DNA of 64,000 bases from positions 2,914,001 to 2,978,000 of the forward strand of contig CP075496.1 in NCBI GenBank assembly GCA_021613535.1. The letters run 5' to 3'. This DNA comes from Adineta vaga (taxonomy: Eukaryota > Rotifera). Made by a program: the position numbers and the translations under genes. Shown in pieces: positions 11,051 to 22,100 of this stretch. The notes beneath the pieces are model-generated. The model ran no database searches, was not told where the DNA came from, and saw nothing but the letters and a program-made list of their open reading frames with translations. Position 1 is the first letter of the stretch, and the number at the start of each line of letters is the position of its first letter.

Positions 11051-13977
11051 ATGGAAGTATCTCGACAATTATATTTTATTATATTTGGTGTTCTATTTAC
11101 TGTATTAATTGATTTATATACAAGTTCATCGAGTTATGCGTTGATTTTCTTAACATTGATTCGTCTAATGGCGATATGTATAGCATTTTTTTATCGAATT
11201 ATTTATGATAATTATGATAGAAATGTCAAATTCGATACGAAAAAAACATTTTGGAATCCATTTAAAAATCTTTTTGTGGTCATTGCAGCTGTTCAACAAG
11301 CATTTGTTATATATTATATAAATTTTTCATTAGATCTTTGGACGATATTATATATTATTGAACAAGTATCTTTGCCACTTTTTGCATATCTATGGATTCG
11401 ACGAATTGAAAGAGAAGATCTTAGTTTTTTACAATATGCTTGGTTAGAAATATTTGATTCGAAAACAAATCAAGGTTTGTAGATTGTTTTTCTCGACTGA
11501 ATAGATATTTTTCTCAAGAAACAAATTCAATTACTAATCAGATTTTTATGTTTTACAGCTTAATTCTAATAAGAACTAACAATGTAAGTGTTAATAGATT
11601 CATTTGCATGTGCATGTTGACTAGAACGAACGAAATTTATAACTTAAATAGAATTCAGATGGAAAGACTACGATATTTTGTTGTTATTTTCTAGGTTCTT
11701 CATCAAAACGTCAAGATGAACTGTTTGTTCTCAAACGTCTCTTTCAATATAGTTTACAAGATTGGAAAATAGTTACTACAGGAACAATGTTTTTACTAGC
11801 AGCTGCTCTATGCAAGTATTAATTCATATTTATCGATGAAATAAAATATTTCTTAATTTTTCATTTTCAGCGGAAGTATTTGTACCATTATATACTGGCC
11901 GACTTTTATCAAGTGTAGCTTTTCAAGAAGCATGGTTACAATTTAGATATAATTTAATTATGTTTGTTGTTGTAAATTTTGCTGGGTATGGAGAGATTAG
12001 ATTATTGAAGAAAATGTGATAATTGTTGTGTTTTTAGAGGATTTCTAGGAGGATTTCGTATGGGTGTATTTTCTGTATGTGTATCACGACTTAGTATACG
12101 CATAAAAACAAAATTATTTGAATCATATTTACGACAAGAAATCGGCTTTTTTGATACGAATGAAAGTGGAAAATTACTTTCACGTCTTAATCATGATACT
12201 CAAGTAATGAGTTCAACTGTTGCCAATAATATTGCACAATGTATTGGTGCATTAGTTCGATTTCGTAAGAAGAAAAAAAATGAATTTAATATTGAAATAA
12301 TAAATATGTATTTATCTTTATCTAGTTGGTACTGTTGTAATGATGATTCGATTAAGTATTCATTTAACGATTGCATGTATTATTGGTGCACCATTGATCT
12401 TAGTTGTCGCGAAAATTTGTGGAAATATTCATCGACGTATATCAGAAAAAGTTCAAGATTTATCAGCTGAAGCATCGGAAATAGCCGATGAAACAATTCA
12501 AACAATTCGAACAGTGAGAAGTTTTGGTAATGAAAATGAAGAATTGAAAAGATTCGAAAAGACACTTCAACAATCTTATGATATTTCTGTTATACAAGCA
12601 GCTTTAACTGCAGCACAACGTTGGTTTGTAGATGTAAGTCGACTTCAAATTAATTTATATATCAGCACTAAAACAATCTGATTTTTTTCGTTTTGTTTTC
12701 TTAGTTAGCACAACTTTGTATGAGTATTATTATGCTTGCATATGGTGCCAAACTTGTACGTGATAATTACGTTACTGGACCTGATCTTTTAGCATTTATT
12801 ATCTATCAGTTAACACTAGGTGGAATTTTAAGTGTAAATAAGTCATAGATTTAAATACAAGATTTTCAATTTTGCTTTTTTTTTTCTCGATCGTAGGATA
12901 TTTCTCAAATTTATACATCATTAATGTCAGCAGCTGGTGCAAGTCAATCAGTTTTCGATTATTTAGATCGTCAGCCAATACAAAAACCAAGTGGAACATT
13001 GCAACCAGAGAATCTACAAGGTGACATTGAATTCGACAATGTTTCATTGGTTTATCCAGCACGATCGAATGAAATTGCTATTCAAGTAAAAGAATTTATT
13101 TTTGAAAAGTAAATCCAAGAAAATTCATTTGTTTTCAAATAGAATGTATCATTTAAAATCAAAGCTGGTCAAACATGTGCTTTCGTTGGACCCTCAGGAT
13201 CTGGTAAGAAAATCTTCTTATTTTTTAATCAATTAAAATAAAGTTTTGTTTCAACAAAATAGGAAAATCAACATGTATTAACTTAATAGAACGTTTCTAT
13301 GATCCAATCGAAGGGAAAATCTTAATCGATGGGAGAGAAATTCAAGAATATGATCATAAATATCTTCATAAAAAATTAGCAATGGTTGGTCAAGAACCTG
13401 TTCTATTCAATAGAACAATTCGAGAAAATATAAATTATGCCAACAACAACAATAATGATGATGATGACGATATCGAAGAGAAAATTATTCAAGCAGCACA
13501 AGATGCAAATGCTCATACATTCATTACGGAATTAACAAATAGTTATCACACTAAATGTGGACAACGTGGTGGACATTTATCAGGTGGCCAAAAACAACGT
13601 GTTTCTATTGCTCGTGCTGTTATTCGAAAACCGACTATACTTCTTCTCGATGAAGCCACATCTGCATTAGATCCTGTTAATGAACGATTGGTAAGCACTT
13701 TTTTTTTCTTCGTATGAATTTCTAAAGAAATAAACCGTAATGATTTCTTTCAAAATAGATTCAAGATGCATTATTTTATAATAAAGATAAACAAGTTCAA
13801 CGAACTGTTCTTATTTCAGCACATCGATTAAGTACAATCGAACGATGTGATCGAATATTTGTAATACATAAAGGTCATTTAATTGAACAAGGTACACATG
13901 ATGAATTAATGACAATTGAAAATGGAATCTATCGGGAACTGGTTCGACGACAAAGAATGAATCTCGATGATGATTAA
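11051..13977 (+). CDS. ABCB9: TAP-like ABC half-transporter (ABCB9 family)
   Basis: Ten exons: 11051-11474, 11695-11811, 11871-11985, 12038-12264, 12326-12633, 12705-12833, 12897-13085, 13143-13203, 13263-13690, 13759-13977; 738 aa. The N-terminal exon encodes about four membrane helices, resembling the TMD0 of TAPL. It is followed by a six-helix ABC transmembrane domain ([19 protein letters not shown] is the typical coupling region) and one nucleotide-binding domain: Walker A GPSGSGKST, signature LSGGQKQR, Walker [13 protein letters not shown], His switch SAHRLST. TAPL works as a homodimer pumping peptides from cytosol into lysosomes. The intron after 11811 has a GC donor, the only one found. 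Choice of ABCB9 over TAP1/2 is by overall resemblance. AATAAA at 14091-14096. Confidence 0.92.
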
Positions 13978-14400
13978 ATAGAATTCTTTTTTTAATTTAT
14001 TCAAGCATTTGTTTTTCTAACTAAAGAAGATTGTATTTATGATGATTTTATTATTAAAACAAATCTTTACTTTTGATGATAATAAACAGATCAAAGTTCT
14101 TTTTCTCATAAAAAGAATACCAAAACAAAATATACTGACAATATTTATGTTTTCAATTGATTAATATGAAGAAAATATTTCTTGGATTAACTTTTTATTA
14201 TGATGTCCTAATTAGATTAATGAGTAACAGAATATCAATGTTATGATTAGAAATATGATTCGAATATGTTTTTCATAGTAACAATTAACATCATTTTCAT
14301 ACTATATATCGTATTATAAATATATCTGAAAGAAAAGATCTGGAACATAAATTAAGTAATTATAAGGATGAAGTATATTCCCTCGACTGAAAGGAGATTC
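13978..14400. other. 3' flank of ABC transporter gene
   Basis: AT-rich, with the probable poly(A) signal at 14091-14096. No coding potential seen. Confidence 0.5.
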
Positions 14401-14506
14401 ACATGAAAAAAAATAGTTTGTGTGTCTGTATGTGTCAGGTTCAAAGATCAAGGGTGAAAAAAAACATTTTCTTGAAAATCATCCTAAAGATGGAAAGTCA
14501 TGAGTA

Positions 14507-14526
14507 GGGTGAGGGTGGGATTTGGG
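14507..14526 (+). other. G-quadruplex motif
   Basis: Four GGG runs (14507-14509, 14513-14515, 14517-14519, 14524-14526) with loops of 3, 1 and 4 bases match the canonical four-stranded motif. They stand alone in AT-rich DNA. The TAGGGTGAGGGTGGG text also resembles degenerate telomere-like repeats. Confidence 0.55.
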
Positions 14527-14856
14527 TGAAGAGTCAAAGGTCAAAAAAGCATTTTTTCGAAATTATCTAAAAAGTCGAAAGAATTCGATATGCAGTGGAT
14601 TCTAACGTTAAACAAACAATTTTCTAAAATTCTCGAGTTATTCAATGACACAACCGTTTCTGATAATGAGATTTGGACCGATGAGAGTTTTACATGGTCT
14701 AGCATTGCTCACATTTGTTTCTATCACCTTGAATTTTGGATCGATCATGTTTCTTCGTTCAAAAAATCCAGCCAATTACGGATTTTCCGATACTCGCCTG
14801 TGGACCGATATAAGGTTTTATCAGGCTGGATATTGAGTCAGTCAAAAATTCTATAA

Positions 14857-14903
14857 TGGTTTAGGTAAACGGCACTCTTTAATCAGAGTGTCTAGTTCAA
14901 TCG
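14857..14903 (+). ncRNA. tRNA-like segment with A-box and B-box resemblance
   Basis: TGGTTTAGGTA (14857-14867) resembles a Pol III A box. CACTCT/AGAGTG (14873-14878 with 14885-14890) forms a six-pair stem like an anticodon arm, and AGTTCAATCG (14894-14903) resembles a B box at about tRNA spacing. The T stem does not pair and no acceptor stem is evident, so this is not an intact tRNA. A tRNA-derived SINE head is one reading; chance is another. Confidence 0.25.
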
Positions 14904-14995
14904 ATGAGTAAAATTAGAAAAACTATGAAGGTGAATGAGAACGATAGTAGACAAAAAAAGCAACCGTATAACCCATAAGTAGGTGTGCAAAGGGG

Positions 14996-15049
14996 AGCGG
15001 TTAGTCGTAAGTGGCTCCCTGAAGGGGCGCCGACAAACGACTAACTGCT
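14996..15049. repeat. Nested hairpin, 13-bp arms
   Basis: AGCGGTTAGTCGT (14996-15008) pairs with ACGACTAACTGCT (15037-15049) with one G-T. Inside, GGCTCCC and GGGGCGCC form a second GC-rich stem around TGAA. Together they make a long, stable fold. Confidence 0.7.
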
Positions 15050-15087
15050 TAGCTTTATCATTTGGAATTTCGGATCGTTAAGACTAA

Positions 15088-15167
15088 TCAGACCATTAAT
15101 GAAGGTGTAAAAAACCGCAGGAAAACGCGGTTTGAGGCGGTATTCGACACCTTCATTAATGGTCTGA
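15088..15167. repeat. Perfect 21-bp inverted repeat with inner hairpin
   Basis: Arms at 15088-15108 and 15147-15167 are exact reverse complements, beginning TCAGACCATTAATGAAGG. The 38-nt loop contains a further stem, AAACCGC (15112-15118) with GCGGTTT (15127-15133). Confidence 0.85.
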
Positions 15168-15206
15168 CTTCCGCGGTGAGAAAAAACCGTCGATAACCGG
15201 GGTCTC

Positions 15207-15234
15207 AAAAACCGCCGAATAGCAGCGGTTTTTT
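15207..15234 (+). repeat. Hairpin followed by a T run
   Basis: AAAAACCGC (15207-15215) pairs with GCGGTTTTT (15225-15233); the T run extends to 15234. The shape resembles a transcription terminator, and a run of six Ts can stop Pol III. A third stem, GTCGAGG/CCTCGAC, lies at 15419-15446. Confidence 0.6.
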
Positions 15235-15450
15235 GCCTTTTTTTCTCGTGGGTAGTGATTTGTCATATGAGATTTCAAAAGGATTTTGAAATTTTTACAG
15301 TTTGTATGAAATACACCTCACTGACAGTGTGATACATCTTTTCATGAGAATTCGCACAACGGAAGCTTTTAAAGCGCACTCAAAGAGGACATAATTTTGA
15401 CCAATTAATGAGAATTCAGTCGAGGTTCAAGCGAGTCAGCCTCGACGAGC

Positions 15451-18400
15451 GTTATTTATTGTAAATCGCACGAAATTCAAGTACAAAAATGAATGAGATA
15501 TGTACAGATTAATTTATATGATTTAGTGATTTTGATACTATGCAAAAAGTTTATTGTTGATAAAAACCTGATATATATACATATAAAAGAATTGGAAAAA
15601 AGAATAATGTCATGTTTACTAAAATATTTTTAAATTTATATAATCGAACGAAATATATGCGCTTATTGTTGTTAACGTCATATATTTGAGTTAAATTATT
15701 GATCATAACAAAGAAAATTTCAATCTTCTTTTCATATTTTGATATGACATAAATTATGTGAAATGCATTAATATTAAAAATGTGATACATCATTCTCTTC
15801 AGTAGTTAGAAGTCATTGTTGATCTTTTATTCATTTGATTAACATGTTATTTCAAGAAAGAAGTATTATCTACATTCCCGACAGATTTATAGTTATGAGA
15901 TTGTTGATACGTTTAACACTTGAATCTTATATAAATACCCACTTATAAACTGTCATGTCTAGTTGAAAATAATCATAACAAGAGATATTTTCATTTCCAT
16001 AAATGCAATGTCAAGTTTAACATAAGAATACGATTTCGATTAATAGTAATAGAAAACTACATAAGTTACTAAATGGTCTTATAGACAGTTCATTTCATGA
16101 TCTTTAGTCTTGTGACATCTAACAATTCTGGAATTTTCAATGTCTTAAAAAAAATCAAACTTTCTTGTATTTATATTCCGAGTACATTTCATCGGGGTTT
16201 TATTCTACTCATGTTTTTCGCTACTAAGCATATACACTTGTTTGTTCTGATTTATTCATACCTTTATGTTAAATCTGATTTCCTCTACCTGATTGCATTT
16301 TTCAATATGATTTTCTATTTGAATGATAATATACGATAGAATCATTGAAATAAAAACGGAAATACTGACTAACTATACTTATTTTCCATCCACAAGATTT
16401 GTCTTGCGAACAGAATTTCATCATTGGTCTGAATAAAAGGTAAAAATACGTCAATGTAGTACTTCATGACAGTTGTAATAAATAAATAAACCTTGAAGAA
16501 CTAAAAGCACATACTTCTTATCAGAATGAAACTTAAATCAAATAATATGTAACTTAATAGAAACAAATCTTTTTTTTATAAATATTATTGATCCATCATC
16601 GATAAAGGTCAAGTGATGTACAAAACTCTCATGAAAATTGAGACATGATTTTGTTCGAGATTTGAATAAAAATAACATTTTAATGAAATATTTATTCATT
16701 TGATTGAACAAGAGAAAAATCTAATGAAACTTGTGAATGTCTGTGAGAAAAAACAATGGTACGATTCTCTATTAGAAACGACTAGTTGTATAATCAATGA
16801 ATGAATAGAAGCGAGCAAAGAAAGATTTTATTCTCTTTTCAATGCTAATATTCATAGGAGCATTCATGGTTAGTATTTTTTTCTCGGCTAAACTCCAAAT
16901 AACAAACATAATCGGAGAGAAAAATGGCGAAGAAGAAAAAAAACGAGAGAGAGAAAAGAAAGAGAAAAAAAACAGAAGCCTATTTTGACAAACAAACCTA
17001 GACTCACATATTCCTTCTTGTATTATGTTATTATTATTTAGTTAATACAAAAATCTTTGATATGAATCTTTTTTTCGAAGTGATAATTTGATAATGAACG
17101 AAGAGAGAAAGAGGCAGATATATAAAACTTCAGATATTTATCATCTGATAATTATCATATTCAGTTAATACCATTAATAATAACAATATGTATATTCAAT
17201 CTTTCTTTCTTTCTTTTTCTGAGATCGAGAAAGAAAAAATGAGAGAGAAGAAAAAATTTTTTGTTGTAAGTGCACTATATATCTGACCTTGTATATGTTA
17301 TGGAATGAATGCTGCGAGGAAGGTAACAGAGTTAAAATAAGAATAATACGAAACGACATATGGTATTTAAAGTCTTAAACTTCAAAAAAGGAATAGAAAG
17401 ATTATTGTAAACTATTTTCCATTGTATTTCTAAGGTAAGTTCGAATAGAATTATCATGTATTGCTTACGTTTTGAGTAGTAAATTGGCACTGTTAAAAGT
17501 TTTTTCTCGAATCTAGATCGATTATGAAAGAATGTAAATAGGGTGTGTATGTTTTCTTACGAAGACCTCTTAGTTAGTGAAATTTATAGAAAATAATCAT
17601 TTTAATGAATTTTTTCAAGATGATATAAGCATTTTCCCCTCCATTTCGTGAGAAGAAACTTAATTTAATAGGAAATTTGTTGCCTTTTTCCCAGATGAAG
17701 TATCAATGAAATACTTAAATCACTATTTGACTGTTATCAATTTTTATCGAAAACATCATTGATAGTATTGCTCTGCTTTTTTAAAATATCTTATAGTCTT
17801 CGACAACATTCAATCTCTAATGGTGTGAGTTGTATGATTACATTTCAATAGCAATGAGCTCTATGAAATGTTCTCTTCTTTCTTCTTTTTATCGAGTATT
17901 CTCCGAGCTAACGCTATTATTAATGGAGCAACAACTTGTCGAGAAAAGAAGAACGCGAGAGGAAAAGATAGACGAGGAAAACGAAGACAGGGCAATGTTC
18001 GGTTTTCTTTTGCTAGCTACGGATGATGTCATCTTTTTTCTTTCTTTATCGTATGTAACAAAAACGCGAGATGATGATGATGAAGAAAAAAAAGAGAGAA
18101 GAAATGGAAAAAAAAGAGAAATGATGATTGGCGAAAGACACTAATCGTAAAGACATGGCAGAAGATAGCATAACGTATTGCCTGCGCATTGTGTCACATT
18201 CGATATGTACCATATCCCAATAAGAATGTTAGTTTATCAACCTTAGTTTTTCTGCAGATCGATTCGGAATATTGAATAGAAAGAGAGTTGTTTTCTTTTT
18301 ACCTCATTACTTTTATAAACAATTTTCGAGATTATTAAGTGCTAAAGAAAATAAACTCTTCGAACAAACGAATTTTACTTCTGTATAAAAAAAAGTCATA

Positions 18401-19111
18401 TGTTTTCACACATGCAAACAGAAATTAGAAGAAGACTTAAAAAATACATGTCACACGTAAACGATAAAATACACTACTCGTTTTTTATGGACATATATAG
18501 GTTTCATGTAATCTATAGTGTATACAACATACACTCTTATGTCTTGAGATTTGATAAAATATCTGCAAAAGAAAAAATGATTGCGTTTGTTCTTCGCCAG
18601 TCATGATTCAAATAAATGAAAGAGACGCAGTTTGTATTTTACCACCTGTCAGTCTATGCTATTTCTTCTCACATACTTATTCAATCATGTTTCATATTTC
18701 TGTCAAGATTTATATTCGAAGAATAGTTTTTATCGAATGTGTATGCGTGTGAAACTGTTTGGATATTATCTTACTAAGGTCGTTCAATGACCTTTCCAAG
18801 GAAACATATTTCTTTTCTTCCTTTTTCTATGTACTCCTCTGTCGTCTTTCATAAACTACTTGTAGTAATTGTATGATAGAATACTTTTTGACGTATAGAC
18901 AGAAGTGTTTTTTCATGGGCGAGAATAACTTTCCAGTTGGCCAGACGAGCTTATTGATTAAGATCAATCTTTGTTGATGATTAATGCATGCATAGAAAAT
19001 TATATATTTGTATATAGTTTCTTTTTCTATCAATTGTATTTGTCTTCGTCGATGATTATCCTTCCAAACTTTTGTTTATCTAGAAAATAAGATTGCAGAA
19101 AACACGACATC
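15451..19111. other. Gene-poor region upstream of SLC4 gene
   Basis: About 3.7 kb of AT-rich DNA with pyrimidine- or purine-rich runs (for example 16927-16975 and 17200-17250). The longest ORF, 17830-18144, has low-complexity Lys/Glu content and no recognisable domain. It may hold 5'-UTR exons and enhancers of the SLC4 gene. I see no gene. Confidence 0.45.
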
Positions 19112-22100
19112 ATGTCTAATCCGCTCGGCGGACGTCCACCTTATTCGTCGTTACCAATTGATTCAGATCGAATTACTTCAGATCCCTCATCGACATCTAA
19201 CATTCCAATATCTGATTTTCGAAGGAATGAAGCTCGACCAATAATAAATGATGATGGTAAATATATAATGCTTTCGTTCTGTTTACATTTCTTACTTATA
19301 TACATATTTAAATTCGATTAGATCGACATAAATCAATATATCATCAGCCTAGTTTATCAACGTATAATCCAAGTGAACAACGACGAAGAAAACGTCATCG
19401 TCGATCACGTCAAGTTATGGAACCATCGGAGTTATCATTTAAAGCACTTTCGCTCACTGAAACAAATGATTCGACACATATTGGTAAGAAAAGAAAGAAA
19501 ATGTGATCTTGATTTTCTTTTTCTTTTTCTTTTTCTTTAAAAGACAATCCCAGTGCACGTGTACAATTTCTTTTGGGCGATGAAGATCAAGATGAAGATG
19601 ACGAGGAACATAAACCACATGATTTATTCATTGAACTAAATGAATTAGTTACGGATGGAGAAAAAGTTAATGAAGCTGGTGAACCAGTCGATCAAGGTTG
19701 GAAGGAAACAGCTCGGTAATTAATTCTATAATTGTATACTTAAGTCTAGTTTTTTTTTTAAATTTATTTTCCTTCTAGTTGGGTGAAATTTGAAGAAGAT
19801 GTTGAAAGTGGTGGTCGATGGAGTAAACCACATGTTGCTACTCTATCATTGCATTCATTACTTGAATTACGAAATTTTATTTCGAAAGGAAGTGTTATAC
19901 TTGATATGCATGCTGAACAATTACCAATGATTGTTGGTAAGAATTCCTACGAATATTCCTTCTATAAATGACAAAATGTTCTTTTGTTTTTAGATATGAT
20001 TCTTGATGATATGGTTGCTAATGAATTATTAATACCAGAAAAACGTATGATTGTACGTACTGCACTTCTTTTAAAACATGTTCATCAGGTTTGTTCGAGA
20101 AAACATTTTAAATGAAGTTATATAAAATACATTTAGCATGAAAAAGAATTTCATCGACATTTACATTCACAAGAAATGAGAAAACCATTACCATTTACAC
20201 GTTCATTAGCTGAATTTTCACGAAATCGTTCACAAAAAGATGTAACAATAACAAGTGTCGATCAAATGGCACCAGCAGCAACACCTAGTAGTTCAGCTTT
20301 AGCCTCAAATGTTAATCAAACATCATCACATAACATGAAAGGTAAGAAATAAAGAAAACTAGTTTATAAATTGGAAACTCCAGCTCTAAAATCTTCAATA
20401 ATAGTAGCAACAGGTGATACATCTGCTGAAAAATTTCTCTCAGGTATTTTCTTAGTAGTTCCCAATTATTCGTCTTTTTTGTGCATTGTGTGTTCATGAG
20501 CTTATATCACTTTCAGCCCTTCTTAATCGATTTCACAGTGGTAGACAAAGTACTTTACGTACTATATCTTCCACCTGTGAATTTCTTCTACATGGTAGGT
20601 AAATGCACCCAATAAAAAAACATACGAACAAACAATGATTTCACTGCATGACATCGAAAAAAAAAGTTTTTCAAAATAGATATATTTTACACATATAGAT
20701 ATATTCAAGTGCTTGTTATGTTTATTTTAGTTGGTAGTGGAGAACAATCAAAATTACGTCTTAATGAGACAGAAGAAGGAACAACTAGTTTTTCAAACGC
20801 GGAATCTCGTGCTAAAGTAGAAAAATGATTAAGTCTAAATGTCTTTATTTGTATATATATACTTTTTTCATTGTAGCTCAATTTACATTTTATGAAAAAA
20901 GTTCCACTCAATGCTGAAGCTACAAATGTTTTAGTTGGTGCTGTTGATTTTCTTCAAACACCTATCTATGCATTTGTTCGCTTATGGAAAGGCGTTACAC
21001 TTCCTGATCTTATTGAAGTTCCATTACCAACACGTTTTCTTTTTATTCTTCTTGGACCATGTAATGAACATTTGCGTTATCATGAAATTGGTCGATCAAT
21101 AGCAACTTTAATGGCTGATGAAGTATGTATCTATATATAACAATAGAAACTCATGTTAATTATTCTTTTTTTTCTAGATTTTCCATGATGTTGCTTATCG
21201 AGCACGAAATCGAGATGATCTGCTTGCAGGTGACTAAAAGAAAAGGTGCTGTAGTTCAGAAATAGCCGAAACGAAAAACAAAGAGACGTTGTTATTGAGA
21301 TAGCGAGCGAAATAATAAACAATAGAATATGTAAACAAAAAATAAAATACTTTGAATTTTAATTCTTCTAGGTATTGATGATTTTCTTGATCATGTTACT
21401 GTATTGCCACCGGGAGAATGGGATCCGAAAACACGTATTGAACCACCAAAAAGTGTACCAAATAAAGTATGATTTATATTACTTATTCATTGGATGATTG
21501 AAATCATTTCTTTTTTAATTATCATTTAGGAAGATCGACTTGATCGAACAAAAATCAATGGAGTTACACAAATGAATGAAACAGAGCATCATGAACATGA
21601 ATTAGATCCATCATTGATACGAACAGGAAGGTAAGAATCAAAATAAACATAAAATAATCCAAGAAAACATAGTACTTTTTGTTTAAATTAGATTTTGTGG
21701 TGGTCTTATTACTGATATTAAACGTAAAGCACCATTTTATCTCTCAGATATTACCGATGCTATATCATTTCAATCTGTTGCGGCAATTATTTTTCTTTAT
21801 TTTGCATGTTTATCACCGATCATTACATTTGGTGGATTGTTGAGTAAAGCAACTGATAATAATATGGTATGTCATATCAAATTTAAATGTAATATTCATC
21901 AATAAATTCATTCTTTCTTAGGCGGCAATTGAAAGTCTTCTATCAGGTGCCATTTGTGGTTGTTTATATCATTTATTTGCTGGTCAACCATTGACAATCT
22001 TAGGTAGTACGGGTCCTGTTCTTGTTTTCGAAACAATTGTTAACCATTTTTGCCAGTATTATATAATAGATATTATATCTAATAGAGAACATGATTTTCA

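Larger units (their letters stand above)
14401..15450. mobile_element. Structure-dense block, possible non-autonomous element
   Basis: About 1 kb that differs from its surroundings. It holds GC-rich hairpins, a G-tract cluster, a tRNA-promoter-like A/B box pair and an imperfect direct repeat (about 14440-14500 and 14535-14590, sharing TCAAAG-TCAA and CATTTT). No convincing protein is encoded; the ORFs at 14590-14856 resemble nothing known. No terminal repeat with target-site duplication was found, so a decayed or non-coding element, or a structured RNA gene cluster, are both possible. The boundaries are approximate. Confidence 0.35.

Noticed and set aside
11475-11694. Possible micro-exon (about 11560-11583) in the first ABC intron
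   Set aside because: Including it puts TAA immediately in frame; the direct splice 11474-11695 gives the expected protein.
14590-14856. Two overlapping ORFs in the hairpin block
   Set aside because: No similarity to a transposase, reverse transcriptase or other known protein. Neither shows clear coding character.
14857-14903. Intact tRNA gene
   Set aside because: No acceptor stem and a non-pairing T stem; kept only as a tRNA-like segment.
17830-18144. 104-codon plus-strand ORF
   Set aside because: Low-complexity Glu/Lys/Arg end, no domain, no splice context. Frames of this length are expected by chance in AT-rich DNA.
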